DNA from: Deltaproteobacteria bacterium
GTDB taxonomy: Bacteria; Desulfobacterota; Desulfobulbia; Desulfobulbales; BM004
Assembly (NCBI GenBank): GCA_020346205.1
Contig: CP070776.1
Span: 658,495 to 671,447, forward strand
Length of the DNA stretch: 12,953 bases
Reading direction: 5' to 3'
Shown: one piece after another, positions 1-6,358 of the stretch
How the letters are laid out: each line of letters starts with the position of its first letter
How positions within the stretch are numbered: the stretch's first letter is position 1
The notes under the pieces: model-generated
Told to the model about the DNA's origin: nothing
What the model saw: the letters and a program-made list of their open reading frames with translations, nothing else
Database searches by the model: none
Position numbers and translations under genes: made by a program

Positions 1-907
1 AAGGTGGTACAGTCTGCTTCTTACGGCTCATCATACCATCTACCCACATTGACTGTCCTTCAATCTTGCCGTTAAAAGCACCCTCAATGATGGCAGGGTC
101 ATCAGAGACAACCATAAGGTCAGTACCCTCCTTAACTACATCTGTCAACATGAACAGAACTGAGTGTCGACCTTCGGCCTTGACCTCACCAACAGCGTTG
201 TATAGATCATCCCGGATATCAGCAACCTGGTCAAGGGTGGCGAGTTCAATCTGACCGATACCAACTTTTTTGCCGTTCATGTCAAAATCTTTGTAATCAC
301 GGAAGATAAGGTCTTTAGCGGGTATACCTTCAACCGATGACTTGGCTTTCAGCATTTCCATAAACAAGGCATCCTGATCAGTTACCCCTGTAATTTGCAG
401 AAGCTCAGCAACAGCAGCCTTATCTGCGTCAGTACATGTGGGAGATTTAAAATTAACGGTGTCGCTCAGGATGGCGCAGAGCATGCCGCCTGCGATATCT
501 TTGGGCAGCTCAATATTATTGGTCTTGTACATCTCCAGAAGTACTGTTGCTGTACAGCCTACCGGCTGAGCATAAAAGAAAATTGGACTGTTGGTCACAA
601 TATCTCCTATCTTGTGATGGTCTACGATGGCAACAATATTGGCATCACCAATATTGGCCGGAGCCTGGGCGACATCACTGAAATCAACGAGTGCAACATC
701 CTTGCCGCCTGCATCAGCAAGCTCCTGCGGCGCAGCAAGACCGAATTTATCGAGAACAACTTTGCTTTCAGGGTTCAAATTATCAGCAGATATCTGCATA
801 CACGCTACAGCATCAGTACCTGTAGCTTTCAAAAAATTTGCATAGGCAATCGCGGATGTGACAGAATCGGTGTCAGGGTTAGAATGACCGACTACAGAAA
901 CAGACAT
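1..907 (-). CDS. ppaC: Manganese-dependent inorganic pyrophosphatase (family II, DHH superfamily), C-terminus cut by window edge
   Basis: Hydrolyses pyrophosphate to two phosphates in the cytoplasm. The minus-strand frame starts with ATG at 905-907 and stays open to the left edge, giving 302 visible residues. Family II enzymes without CBS inserts are about 305-310 residues, so only a handful are missing. Visible motifs: the N-terminal metal-binding GHSNPDTDS (H8, D12, D14), D75 in VALVDFSD, the DHH motif (D96-H97-H98), D149 in AILSDT, and the C-terminal substrate-binding SRKKQ near residues 295-299. All metal ligands expected for the family are present. No CBS or DRTGG regulatory insert is seen, so this is the short, unregulated form. 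A strong Shine-Dalgarno (AAGGAGG, 915-921) lies 7 bases before the start. It is divergent from the gene at 1236. Identification is firm from the translation and family knowledge. Confidence 0.96.
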   Translation of the reverse strand, partial: MSVSVVGHSNPDTDSVTSAIAYANFLKATGTDAVACMQISADNLNPESKVVLDKFGLAAPQELADAGGKDVALVDFSDVAQAPANIGDANIVAIVDHHKIGDIVTNSPIFFYAQPVGCTATVLLEMYKTNNIELPKDIAGGMLCAILSDTVNFKSPTCTDADKAAVAELLQITGVTDQDALFMEMLKAKSSVEGIPAKDLIFRDYKDFDMNGKKVGIGQIELATLDQVADIRDDLYNAVGEVKAEGRHSVLFMLTDVVKEGTDLMVVSDDPAIIEGAFNGKIEGQSMWVDGMMSRKKQTVPP

Positions 908-1000
908 AACTTATCCTCCTTAAAGATTTAGATTAGGAATAAATTTAACAAAATGATATTTCAACAAATGTACTTGAATAAATAGATTTCCCAGCCATGG

Positions 1001-1036
1001 TCAGTATTAACGCATCAATACTGAATAGCAATTCAG
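1001..1036 (-). promoter_or_regulatory. Two overlapping inverted repeats in the ppaC leader
   Basis: Repeat one pairs 1001-1008 (TCAGTATT) with 1017-1024 (AATACTGA), 8 perfect base pairs around an 8-base loop. Repeat two pairs 1021-1026 (CTGAAT) with 1031-1036 (ATTCAG), 6 perfect pairs around a 4-base loop. They share 1021-1024, so full versions of both cannot form together. If the candidate promoter is right, they lie within the first 45 or so nucleotides of the ppaC transcript. No run of T follows on the minus strand, so this is not a simple terminator. Role unknown: an mRNA-stabilising 5' structure, a switch or an operator are all possible. Confidence 0.45.
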
Positions 1037-1050
1037 TGAAATTAGCCGCA

Positions 1051-1079
1051 ATAATAGTGTGTATATAATGCCGAGTCAA
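1051..1079 (-). promoter_or_regulatory. Candidate sigma-70 promoter for ppaC
   Basis: On the minus strand, TTGACT (1074-1079) and TATTAT (1051-1056) are separated by exactly 17 bases. Each box matches five of six consensus positions. Transcription would start near 1044, giving a leader of about 137 nt before ppaC. No competing pair of similar quality was found nearer the gene. This is a pattern match only. Confidence 0.5.
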
Positions 1080-1143
1080 GCAGAAAATAATTGTAGTTGA
1101 TTAGCCTCAAAATCTAACGCAATCCAGCCAATTATATTTCCAA

Positions 1144-1172
1144 TTGACCTGTGTATAAAAGAGGGATATCAT
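1144..1172 (+). promoter_or_regulatory. Candidate sigma-70 promoter for the unknown membrane-anchored gene
   Basis: TTGACC (1144-1149) and TATCAT (1167-1172) are separated by 17 bases, and each box matches five of six consensus positions. The predicted transcription start near 1179 would give a leader of about 57 nt before the ATG at 1236. Together with the minus-strand promoter at 1051-1079 it accounts for divergent transcription. The rest of the 328-base gap (908-1235) is AT-rich and shows no other clear feature. Confidence 0.5.
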
Positions 1173-1235
1173 AAAAATTATCCAACTGGCTTTTAGCATA
1201 TTATAAATTTCATAATAACTGCTTACAGCTGCCCT

Positions 1236-2162
1236 ATGTCAGATCAACAATCAAAACCTAAGAAAAGTTCAGCAGCACCACTTGCCACATTTATTATTAT
1301 TCTTCTGGTCGGTGTGCTTTACCTTGGCTGGAGCTATTTATCCGGAAACCTGCCGTGGCAGAAAACCCTAGAGGAGGCTGAACCTAAGATAACCTGGCTC
1401 GAAAAGGAAGCTGCTGAAAAAGAAGCGTTGCAGCCAGAAGCAATTCCCCCTACTGAGGTAGAGGAACAGCCAAAGCTCCATTTGACTCCTGGTGAAGAGC
1501 TACCTCCACCTACCCCTGAAAATCAATGCTTGCAAACAGCTGACAAGATACTCATGTTCTTTGAGCATTTAGACAGCCAGGATTATGTGCGTGGACATTT
1601 AGTTCAAGGTTCAAGCCTCGATCATTTCAGGGAAATAATCAATAAGTTGATAGCCAATCCACCGGTTGTTGTACGAGAGACCGATGATCTGTTTGCAATT
1701 CTTAACAACATGGCCCATTTCTTCAGAACATTAGGCCCCAAAGAAATTCTTTTTGTTAAAGATATTTTACTGCATGAAAGAGAGCTCATTGAACCAACCA
1801 TGGCCCTTTTTTATAAATGGTCTGAAATAGAAACTGAATGTACAGATGTGGATTTGGATATTAAACTGCCTTTGGCAGGACTTTATGAATATGCCGGATA
1901 CTTTATAAACACCCTGGGTGGGCAATCTTATCTTTTCCGGCGGGAACTTTTTCTAAGGGTATTGCTGCGATATTATTCAATACTCATAATTGACAGGGCA
2001 AACAGCGTTGACGCAAATCGCTACGGCATTGATATACGCTATACTCTTAACTCGCTTATCTCTGAAGTCCAGGCAAATGCTGATCTTAAAGATAAGCATT
2101 TGTATCTGGAAAATCTCATCATGCTGCAGGAAGAATACCAGGCGAAATACGGCAGTAATTGA
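1236..2162 (+). CDS. Unrecognised single-pass membrane-anchored protein with a helical C-terminal domain
   Basis: I do not recognise this 308-residue protein. The N-terminus (residues 1-14) is cytoplasmic-looking, with KPKK just before one hydrophobic segment at about residues 16-36. No cleavage site or lipobox is visible, so a type II (N-in, C-out) anchored protein is likely. Residues 44-95 are a Glu/Pro-rich, probably extended linker. Residues 96-305 are predominantly helical by composition, with amphipathic repeats and only two cysteines (C98 and C202), which could form a disulfide if exported. The start ATG has no good Shine-Dalgarno; no better in-frame start is visible, and the N-terminal anchor makes biological sense. 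It stands alone, convergent with the BI-1 family gene 39 bases downstream. Real coding is supported by length, composition and a good promoter candidate. Function is unknown. Confidence 0.85.
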   Translation: MSDQQSKPKKSSAAPLATFIIILLVGVLYLGWSYLSGNLPWQKTLEEAEPKITWLEKEAAEKEALQPEAIPPTEVEEQPKLHLTPGEELPPPTPENQCLQTADKILMFFEHLDSQDYVRGHLVQGSSLDHFREIINKLIANPPVVVRETDDLFAILNNMAHFFRTLGPKEILFVKDILLHERELIEPTMALFYKWSEIETECTDVDLDIKLPLAGLYEYAGYFINTLGGQSYLFRRELFLRVLLRYYSILIIDRANSVDANRYGIDIRYTLNSLISEVQANADLKDKHLYLENLIMLQEEYQAKYGSN

Positions 2163-2201
2163 TACAGCTATTTCCCGCCTGGAGGATTATGCAGTAATAC
2201 C

Positions 2202-2918
2202 TTAGCGCCGATCCCCCAGCAAGCGTAACAGCATCAAAAACAGGTTGATAAAATCCAGGTAAAGCTTGAGGGCTCCCATTATAGCTCCTTTTCGGATAAC
2301 AGCTTCACCACCGTTCATTATGCCCTGTTCACCCATGCGTGTAATCTGCTGTACATCATAAGCGGTCAGTCCGGTGAATATAATTACCCCTATCCCGGAA
2401 ATTACCCAGGACATCATTGAACTGGCCAGGAATATATTCACCACCATGGCTATGATAATACCAATGAGCCCCATGAAGAGAAACGATCCCCAGCTTGAAA
2501 GATCCCGCTTGGTAACAAACCCGTAAACGGCCATGGCTCCGAACATGCCGGCTGCAATAAAAAAGGTGGCAGCCACTGAAGTCAAGGTATAGAGCAGTAG
2601 AATTGCCGATAGTGTAACACCATTTAGTATTGAATAAACTATAAACAACCCTGTAGCGGCCTGGGCAGATATTTTTTCAATTCGGGCTGATAGGTAAAAA
2701 ACCAGCCCCAGTTCACCAAATATCAGTCCGTAAAAGACCATTTTGTTGCCAAATATAAATTGCAGAGCTGTTTCGGAGTTGACAGTCAGAAAGGCTGCAA
2801 GCCCGGTCAATCCCAAACCGATTGCCATCCAGTTAAAAACCTTGGCCAAGAATACGGTTGAAGCTTCTGTTGATACCTGGGAAATTGCACGCTCATTACC
2901 AGTATATGGATTGTTCAT
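2202..2918 (-). CDS. Bax inhibitor-1 / YccA family integral membrane protein
   Basis: A 238-residue multi-pass membrane protein of the BI-1 (UPF0005, TMBIM) family. Bacterial relatives such as YetJ are calcium-leak channels and others interact with FtsH; the role here is unproven. After a polar N-terminus of about 20 residues there are six clear hydrophobic segments at roughly 24-46, 54-78, 87-110, 113-136, 143-166 and 169-187, then a hydrophobic C-terminal stretch at 216-235. Two signature regions are present: TAYDVQQI (D188) and LYLDFINLFLMLLR (D222). By comparison from memory with YetJ, D188 and D222 correspond to the pH-sensing aspartate pair. The start is fixed by AAGGAGG at 2926-2932, 7 bases upstream of ATG. 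Length is normal for the family. No terminator is evident in the 39 bases shared with the convergent neighbour. Confidence 0.95.
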   Translation of the reverse strand: MNNPYTGNERAISQVSTEASTVFLAKVFNWMAIGLGLTGLAAFLTVNSETALQFIFGNKMVFYGLIFGELGLVFYLSARIEKISAQAATGLFIVYSILNGVTLSAILLLYTLTSVAATFFIAAGMFGAMAVYGFVTKRDLSSWGSFLFMGLIGIIIAMVVNIFLASSMMSWVISGIGVIIFTGLTAYDVQQITRMGEQGIMNGGEAVIRKGAIMGALKLYLDFINLFLMLLRLLGDRR

Positions 2919-3018
2919 TCTTTATCCTCCTTATTACTTACACATATGTGTCTCAAAAAATAACAGCTTCATTAACTAGCATGAGCTGAAATTATTTCTA
3001 TTGTGGCATTAACTGTAT

Positions 3019-3048
3019 ATCATAACTATATATTAATGTGTAAAACAA
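3019..3048 (-). promoter_or_regulatory. Weak candidate promoter for the BI-1 family gene
   Basis: On the minus strand, TTGTTT (3043-3048) lies 18 bases before TATGAT (3019-3024). The -10 box matches five of six consensus positions, but the -35 box matches only three. The leader would be about 95 nt. It would contain an imperfect stem (2964-2972 with 2981-2988, one bulged base) and the perfect palindrome CACATATGTG at 2941-2950. The gap 2919-3105 is very AT-rich, so chance matches are likely. Confidence 0.25.
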
Positions 3049-3105
3049 AGTAATCATATTTATCAAACATGCAAGATCAAACATATTAACAACAGGAAAC
3101 GGCTT

Positions 3106-3864
3106 ATGAAAATTGCAATCAGCGGCAAAGGGGGAGTCGGCAAAACTACTGTCATGGCTCTTCTTGCCAACCAGTTTAAAAATGATGGTAAAGAAGTTCT
3201 AATCATTGATGCTGATCCGAGTCCCCATATGGCCCAAACCATCGGGATTAAGGATATTGATAAAATAAAACCTATAGCTGAGATGACAGAGCTTCTTATT
3301 GAACGTTCCGGAAAAGTACAGGGTTCCCCTTTCTACCAAATCAATCCAGAGGTTGATGACCTCCTGCAAAAATTCATGATCGAGCAGGACGGAATACGCC
3401 TCATGATACTAGGTGCTATCCAGACAGCTGAAGGAGGTTGCGCTTGCCCGGAGAATACAGTTCTGAAAAGAATGCTTACCAAACTGCTGCTTTCACCTTC
3501 ACAGGTTGTTTTGCTTGATATGGAAGCCGGAGTTGAACATCTCGGCCGCGGCACTATTGCAGGAGTAGATCATCTTCTGATCGTTGTTATTCCCTCTAAG
3601 TCAAGCGTGAGAACAGCACTAAAAATTAAAAAGCTGGCAGTAGACTCTGGTATCCCAAAAATATCTTTTGTGGGTAACCTTATTCAGGATGATGATGACG
3701 CAGATTTTCTTAAAGAAGCGTTGGGTGAAGCACCGGCTGCTCTATTTTTAGACTCATCGGTTATAAGAAAAGCTGAACGGAACGGCCAGCCGCTTACCCA
3801 GTTAAGCGATCAGATCTCGGAAGCACCGGGAAAACTGGTAAACTTCCTGCAAGGTAATAACTGA
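3106..3864 (+). CDS. cooC: CooC-type nickel-insertion ATPase for carbon monoxide dehydrogenase maturation
   Basis: A 252-residue cytoplasmic MinD/SIMIBI-class P-loop ATPase. CooC proteins dimerise, hydrolyse ATP and help load nickel into the C-cluster of CO dehydrogenase. Visible motifs: deviant Walker A GKGGVGKTT (residues 7-15, with the signature lysine K8), switch I region DADPSPH (35-41), the CooC-diagnostic GGCACP with C112 and C114, and a Walker B/switch II region around LLDMEAGVEHLGRG (136-149). The CxC pair sits at the same residue numbers as the metal-binding pair recalled for Carboxydothermus CooC1, which separates it from MinD, ParA and Mrp. Length is typical. AGGA at 3094-3097, 8 bases before ATG, supports the start. 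No CODH or ACS gene lies in this window, so its client is encoded elsewhere. The name cooC is by family; the exact paralogue is uncertain. Confidence 0.9.
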   Translation: MKIAISGKGGVGKTTVMALLANQFKNDGKEVLIIDADPSPHMAQTIGIKDIDKIKPIAEMTELLIERSGKVQGSPFYQINPEVDDLLQKFMIEQDGIRLMILGAIQTAEGGCACPENTVLKRMLTKLLLSPSQVVLLDMEAGVEHLGRGTIAGVDHLLIVVIPSKSSVRTALKIKKLAVDSGIPKISFVGNLIQDDDDADFLKEALGEAPAALFLDSSVIRKAERNGQPLTQLSDQISEAPGKLVNFLQGNN

Positions 3865-3912
3865 AAGAAATTTTGGATTCTTGATTGTTAGCCGGATATT
3901 GGAAGCTGAAAG

Positions 3913-6186
3913 TTATCTGGCTTTCCTGCCATTAGCCAGTTTCATTATTATCTCATTAGAATGTTCAAGCCTGCTTACCATAGTCTTAAACAGATGCTTG
4001 GTGACATCGGGGTAGTTCTCAATAACCTCGAAAAGCTTGTCGCCCGGAAAACGCCTCACAGTTGAGCGGCCCTTGGAAATGATCGATGCTGACCTTGCTT
4101 CCCCTGAAATGGCGGACATCTCTCCGAAATATGCTCCGGGCTGGGTAATCTCGGCAATTTTCTTGCCGCCCTTAACAACAATTACTGCACCCTGGATAAG
4201 TTCGAAGAAATCATTGTCCGTATTTCCTTCCCGGATGATGACATCACCGTCATCATATTTTTCCATATCCGGATTTACCAGGTAGGCAGGCAGACTTTCC
4301 TTGGTAAGAACTGTACGTTTAAGGACCTCTTCAACGCTGGTAATGCCTTCGCGAACCTTTTGCAGACCAGCTGCCCTCAAAGGTGACATACCTTCGTTGA
4401 TTGCAGTCTTGCGCAGTGTATCTTCAGGTACTTCGGCACTGATCGCCTTGGCCACCTCTTCTGTAACTTCCATCAATTCAAAGAAACCGACACGACCCTT
4501 GTAGCCCCCACCTTTGCATGTGGAGCAGCCGTTGGGGCCATGGATCTCTAAATCCGGTATTTCATCTGGATCAAATCCTGCTGCAGAAAGTTCCTGCTCG
4601 GAATAGTGGGTAACGATCTTTTTACAATTACTGCAAAGTCTACGTCCCAGCCGCTGTGATAAAACCATGGTTACGGATGAAGCAACCATATAAGAAGGAA
4701 TACCTATATCAATAAGACGGCCGATGGTAGCCGCACTGTCATTGGTATGCAGTGTACTGAAAACCAGATGGCCTGTCATGGCTGCCTTGATGGCTATTTC
4801 CGCAGTCTCCATATCACGAATCTCACCAACCATAATGATATCCGGATCCTGCCTCAGGAAGGCCTTCAGGGCTGCGGGAAAGGTCATACCTACTTCCTGG
4901 TGCACATTAACCTGGTTGATACCCTTAAAGTTAAACTCAACCGGATCTTCAGCTGTTAAAATCTTGGTGTCTTCACGGTTTAAAGAGTTGAGCGCTGAAT
5001 AGAGGGTAACGGTTTTACCGCTACCTGTAGGACCAGTAACCAGGAGCAAACCTTGCGGCCTGTAAAGACACCGTTTAAGGGTCTCATAAGTAGTTGGATC
5101 AAAACCCAGCTTGGTCAGGTCAACATTCAGGCTGGACTGATCAAGGATACGCATAACAATACTTTCGCCAAACAGGGTGGGCAGTGTTGAAACACGGAAG
5201 TCAACAGCCTTGTTCCTGCCAAGCTTCATTTTTATGCGGCCATCCTGTGGAACGCGTCTTTCAGTGATATCAAGATTAGCCAGGATCTTTACCCTGGAAA
5301 CAAGAGCGTTCTTAATAGACAAGGGAAGGTTCATGGATTTATACAGTGAACCGTCCAGACGGTAGCGTACCTGGAAATTTTTCTCATACGGTTCAACATG
5401 GACGTCAGACACTCCATCTTTGACCGCCTTGATCAACATACCGTTTACCAGCTTGATGATCGGGGCGTCGGAGTAGGAGTAATCCTCCATGGCATCTTCT
5501 TCCTCCCCTGCTCCAATCTCAAGCTCTCCAGCCGCTTCAGAGGCCAGGGCACCGAAGTCATCAGCCACCTCTTCAACAGAAACCTCTTCCTCCTCCTCTA
5601 CCTCTTCCTCATCCTTGTATAATGCATATTCTTCATCACTGATCTGATAATGATTTTTATATGCCTCAATGATGTCATTTTCAGTGGAAACGCAGACAGT
5701 CAACTTCATTTTAACCGCTGCCTGCATAGCTTCTACGGCGGATGTGTCAGTAGGTTCCGCCATGGTCACTTTGAGTGTCTTGGTGCTTGGTGCGATGCGA
5801 AGAGGAAATGCCATATATTCCTTGGCCATATCATAGGGCATTAACTTCAATGCATCTGGCTGTGGTGATTCACGGGAAATTGTTACTGCCGGGAAACCAT
5901 GCAACCGGCTTAGAACGTTGAGGATGGTTTCTTCATCAATATGGCCGAGCTTGACCAGGATCCGGCCCAGCCGCATTTTGCTTTTCTTCTGGACCTGGAG
6001 GGCGTGTTCAAGCTGGTTTGCTGTAATATAACCTTCTTTACGTAGCAGATCACCGATACGGACCTTGCCGGCTCCAGATTGATCCTTGACTGTACCGCTT
6101 AAGCTGGATTTCTTGGCATCACCGGTCGGTTTTTTTTTGGGTGCGGGTCTGGGAGGAGCACCTCTGAGTTGTTGTGGCCTAGCCAT
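3913..6186 (-). CDS. GspE/PilB-type secretion or pilus-assembly ATPase fused to a C-terminal cyclic-nucleotide-binding domain
   Basis: A 757-residue cytoplasmic motor ATPase that would power type IV pilus assembly or type II secretion. Domains in order: a basic, proline-rich tail (1-40); a GspE_N/MshEN-type domain (about 41-180) with motif one at 43-66 and motif two at 72-95; a very acidic low-complexity linker (about 184-232); and the ATPase core (about 240-630). The core shows Walker A GPTGSGKT (385-392), Asp box TAEDPVEF (411-418), Walker B DPDIIMVGEIRD (447-458, E455), His box with H473 and H480, and a zinc tetracysteine C518, C521, C554, C557. Residues about 638-735 form a cNMP-binding (CAP_ED) domain with the phosphate-binding-cassette motif FGEMSAISGEARSA (687-700); E689, R698 and S699 match the ligand residues of Crp. 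Most family members end near residue 560-620 and lack this domain. No pil or gsp partner is adjacent. The ATG has no clear Shine-Dalgarno, so the start is less certain. PilB versus GspE cannot be decided here. Confidence 0.93.
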   Translation of the reverse strand: MARPQQLRGAPPRPAPKKKPTGDAKKSSLSGTVKDQSGAGKVRIGDLLRKEGYITANQLEHALQVQKKSKMRLGRILVKLGHIDEETILNVLSRLHGFPAVTISRESPQPDALKLMPYDMAKEYMAFPLRIAPSTKTLKVTMAEPTDTSAVEAMQAAVKMKLTVCVSTENDIIEAYKNHYQISDEEYALYKDEEEVEEEEEVSVEEVADDFGALASEAAGELEIGAGEEEDAMEDYSYSDAPIIKLVNGMLIKAVKDGVSDVHVEPYEKNFQVRYRLDGSLYKSMNLPLSIKNALVSRVKILANLDITERRVPQDGRIKMKLGRNKAVDFRVSTLPTLFGESIVMRILDQSSLNVDLTKLGFDPTTYETLKRCLYRPQGLLLVTGPTGSGKTVTLYSALNSLNREDTKILTAEDPVEFNFKGINQVNVHQEVGMTFPAALKAFLRQDPDIIMVGEIRDMETAEIAIKAAMTGHLVFSTLHTNDSAATIGRLIDIGIPSYMVASSVTMVLSQRLGRRLCSNCKKIVTHYSEQELSAAGFDPDEIPDLEIHGPNGCSTCKGGGYKGRVGFFELMEVTEEVAKAISAEVPEDTLRKTAINEGMSPLRAAGLQKVREGITSVEEVLKRTVLTKESLPAYLVNPDMEKYDDGDVIIREGNTDNDFFELIQGAVIVVKGGKKIAEITQPGAYFGEMSAISGEARSASIISKGRSTVRRFPGDKLFEVIENYPDVTKHLFKTMVSRLEHSNEIIMKLANGRKAR

Positions 6187-6217
6187 AAAATAGTGTCTTA
6201 AATAGCATGAAATTTAA

Positions 6218-6262
6218 ATTATATATCTTCGCCAATATGGCAGTTTACACTCAATCTGTAAA
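6218..6262 (-). promoter_or_regulatory. Candidate promoter region and operator-like inverted repeat for the GspE/PilB gene
   Basis: Two overlapping options exist on the minus strand. TTTACA (6257-6262) lies 17 bases before CATATT (6234-6239). A perfect TATAAT also occurs at 6218-6223 but lacks a good -35 at normal spacing. The first -35 is one arm of an inverted repeat, TTTACA (6244-6249) with TGTAAA (6257-6262) around 7 bases. A small palindrome GCCAATATGGC occupies 6231-6241. The -35 abuts the T-tract of the fhs terminator. Pattern matches only. Confidence 0.35.
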
Positions 6263-6320
6263 AAATAAAACAAAAAAACAGGCGGGTCAAATGAAGCCTG
6301 TTGCTTCACTGACCCGCCTG
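6261..6320 (-). terminator. Strong intrinsic terminator of fhs
   Basis: A perfect 11-bp stem pairs 6279-6289 (CAGGCGGGTCA) with 6310-6320 (TGACCCGCCTG). An inner 6-bp stem (6292-6297 with 6303-6308) closes a 5-base loop, and only a small internal mismatch separates the two. Read on the minus strand the hairpin starts 38 bases after the fhs stop codon and is followed by a T-rich tract covering about 18 bases (complement of 6261-6278). This is a textbook Rho-independent terminator and separates fhs from the GspE/PilB gene. Confidence 0.93.
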
Positions 6321-6358
6321 GATTATTTTTCAGACAAATTCAGCCTGATTTTTATTTT

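Noticed and set aside
395..931. Long plus-strand open frame of 178 codons over the left-end gene
   Set aside because: It lies antisense to ppaC, whose translation carries all the family II pyrophosphatase motifs and a strong ribosome site. The antisense product shows no recognisable domain.
3890..3922. Hairpin AGCCGGATA / TATCTGGCT between cooC and the motor ATPase gene, considered as a shared terminator
   Set aside because: The stem needs a G-U pair, the loop is 15 bases, one arm lies in the coding end of the ATPase gene, and neither strand has a convincing T-run after it.
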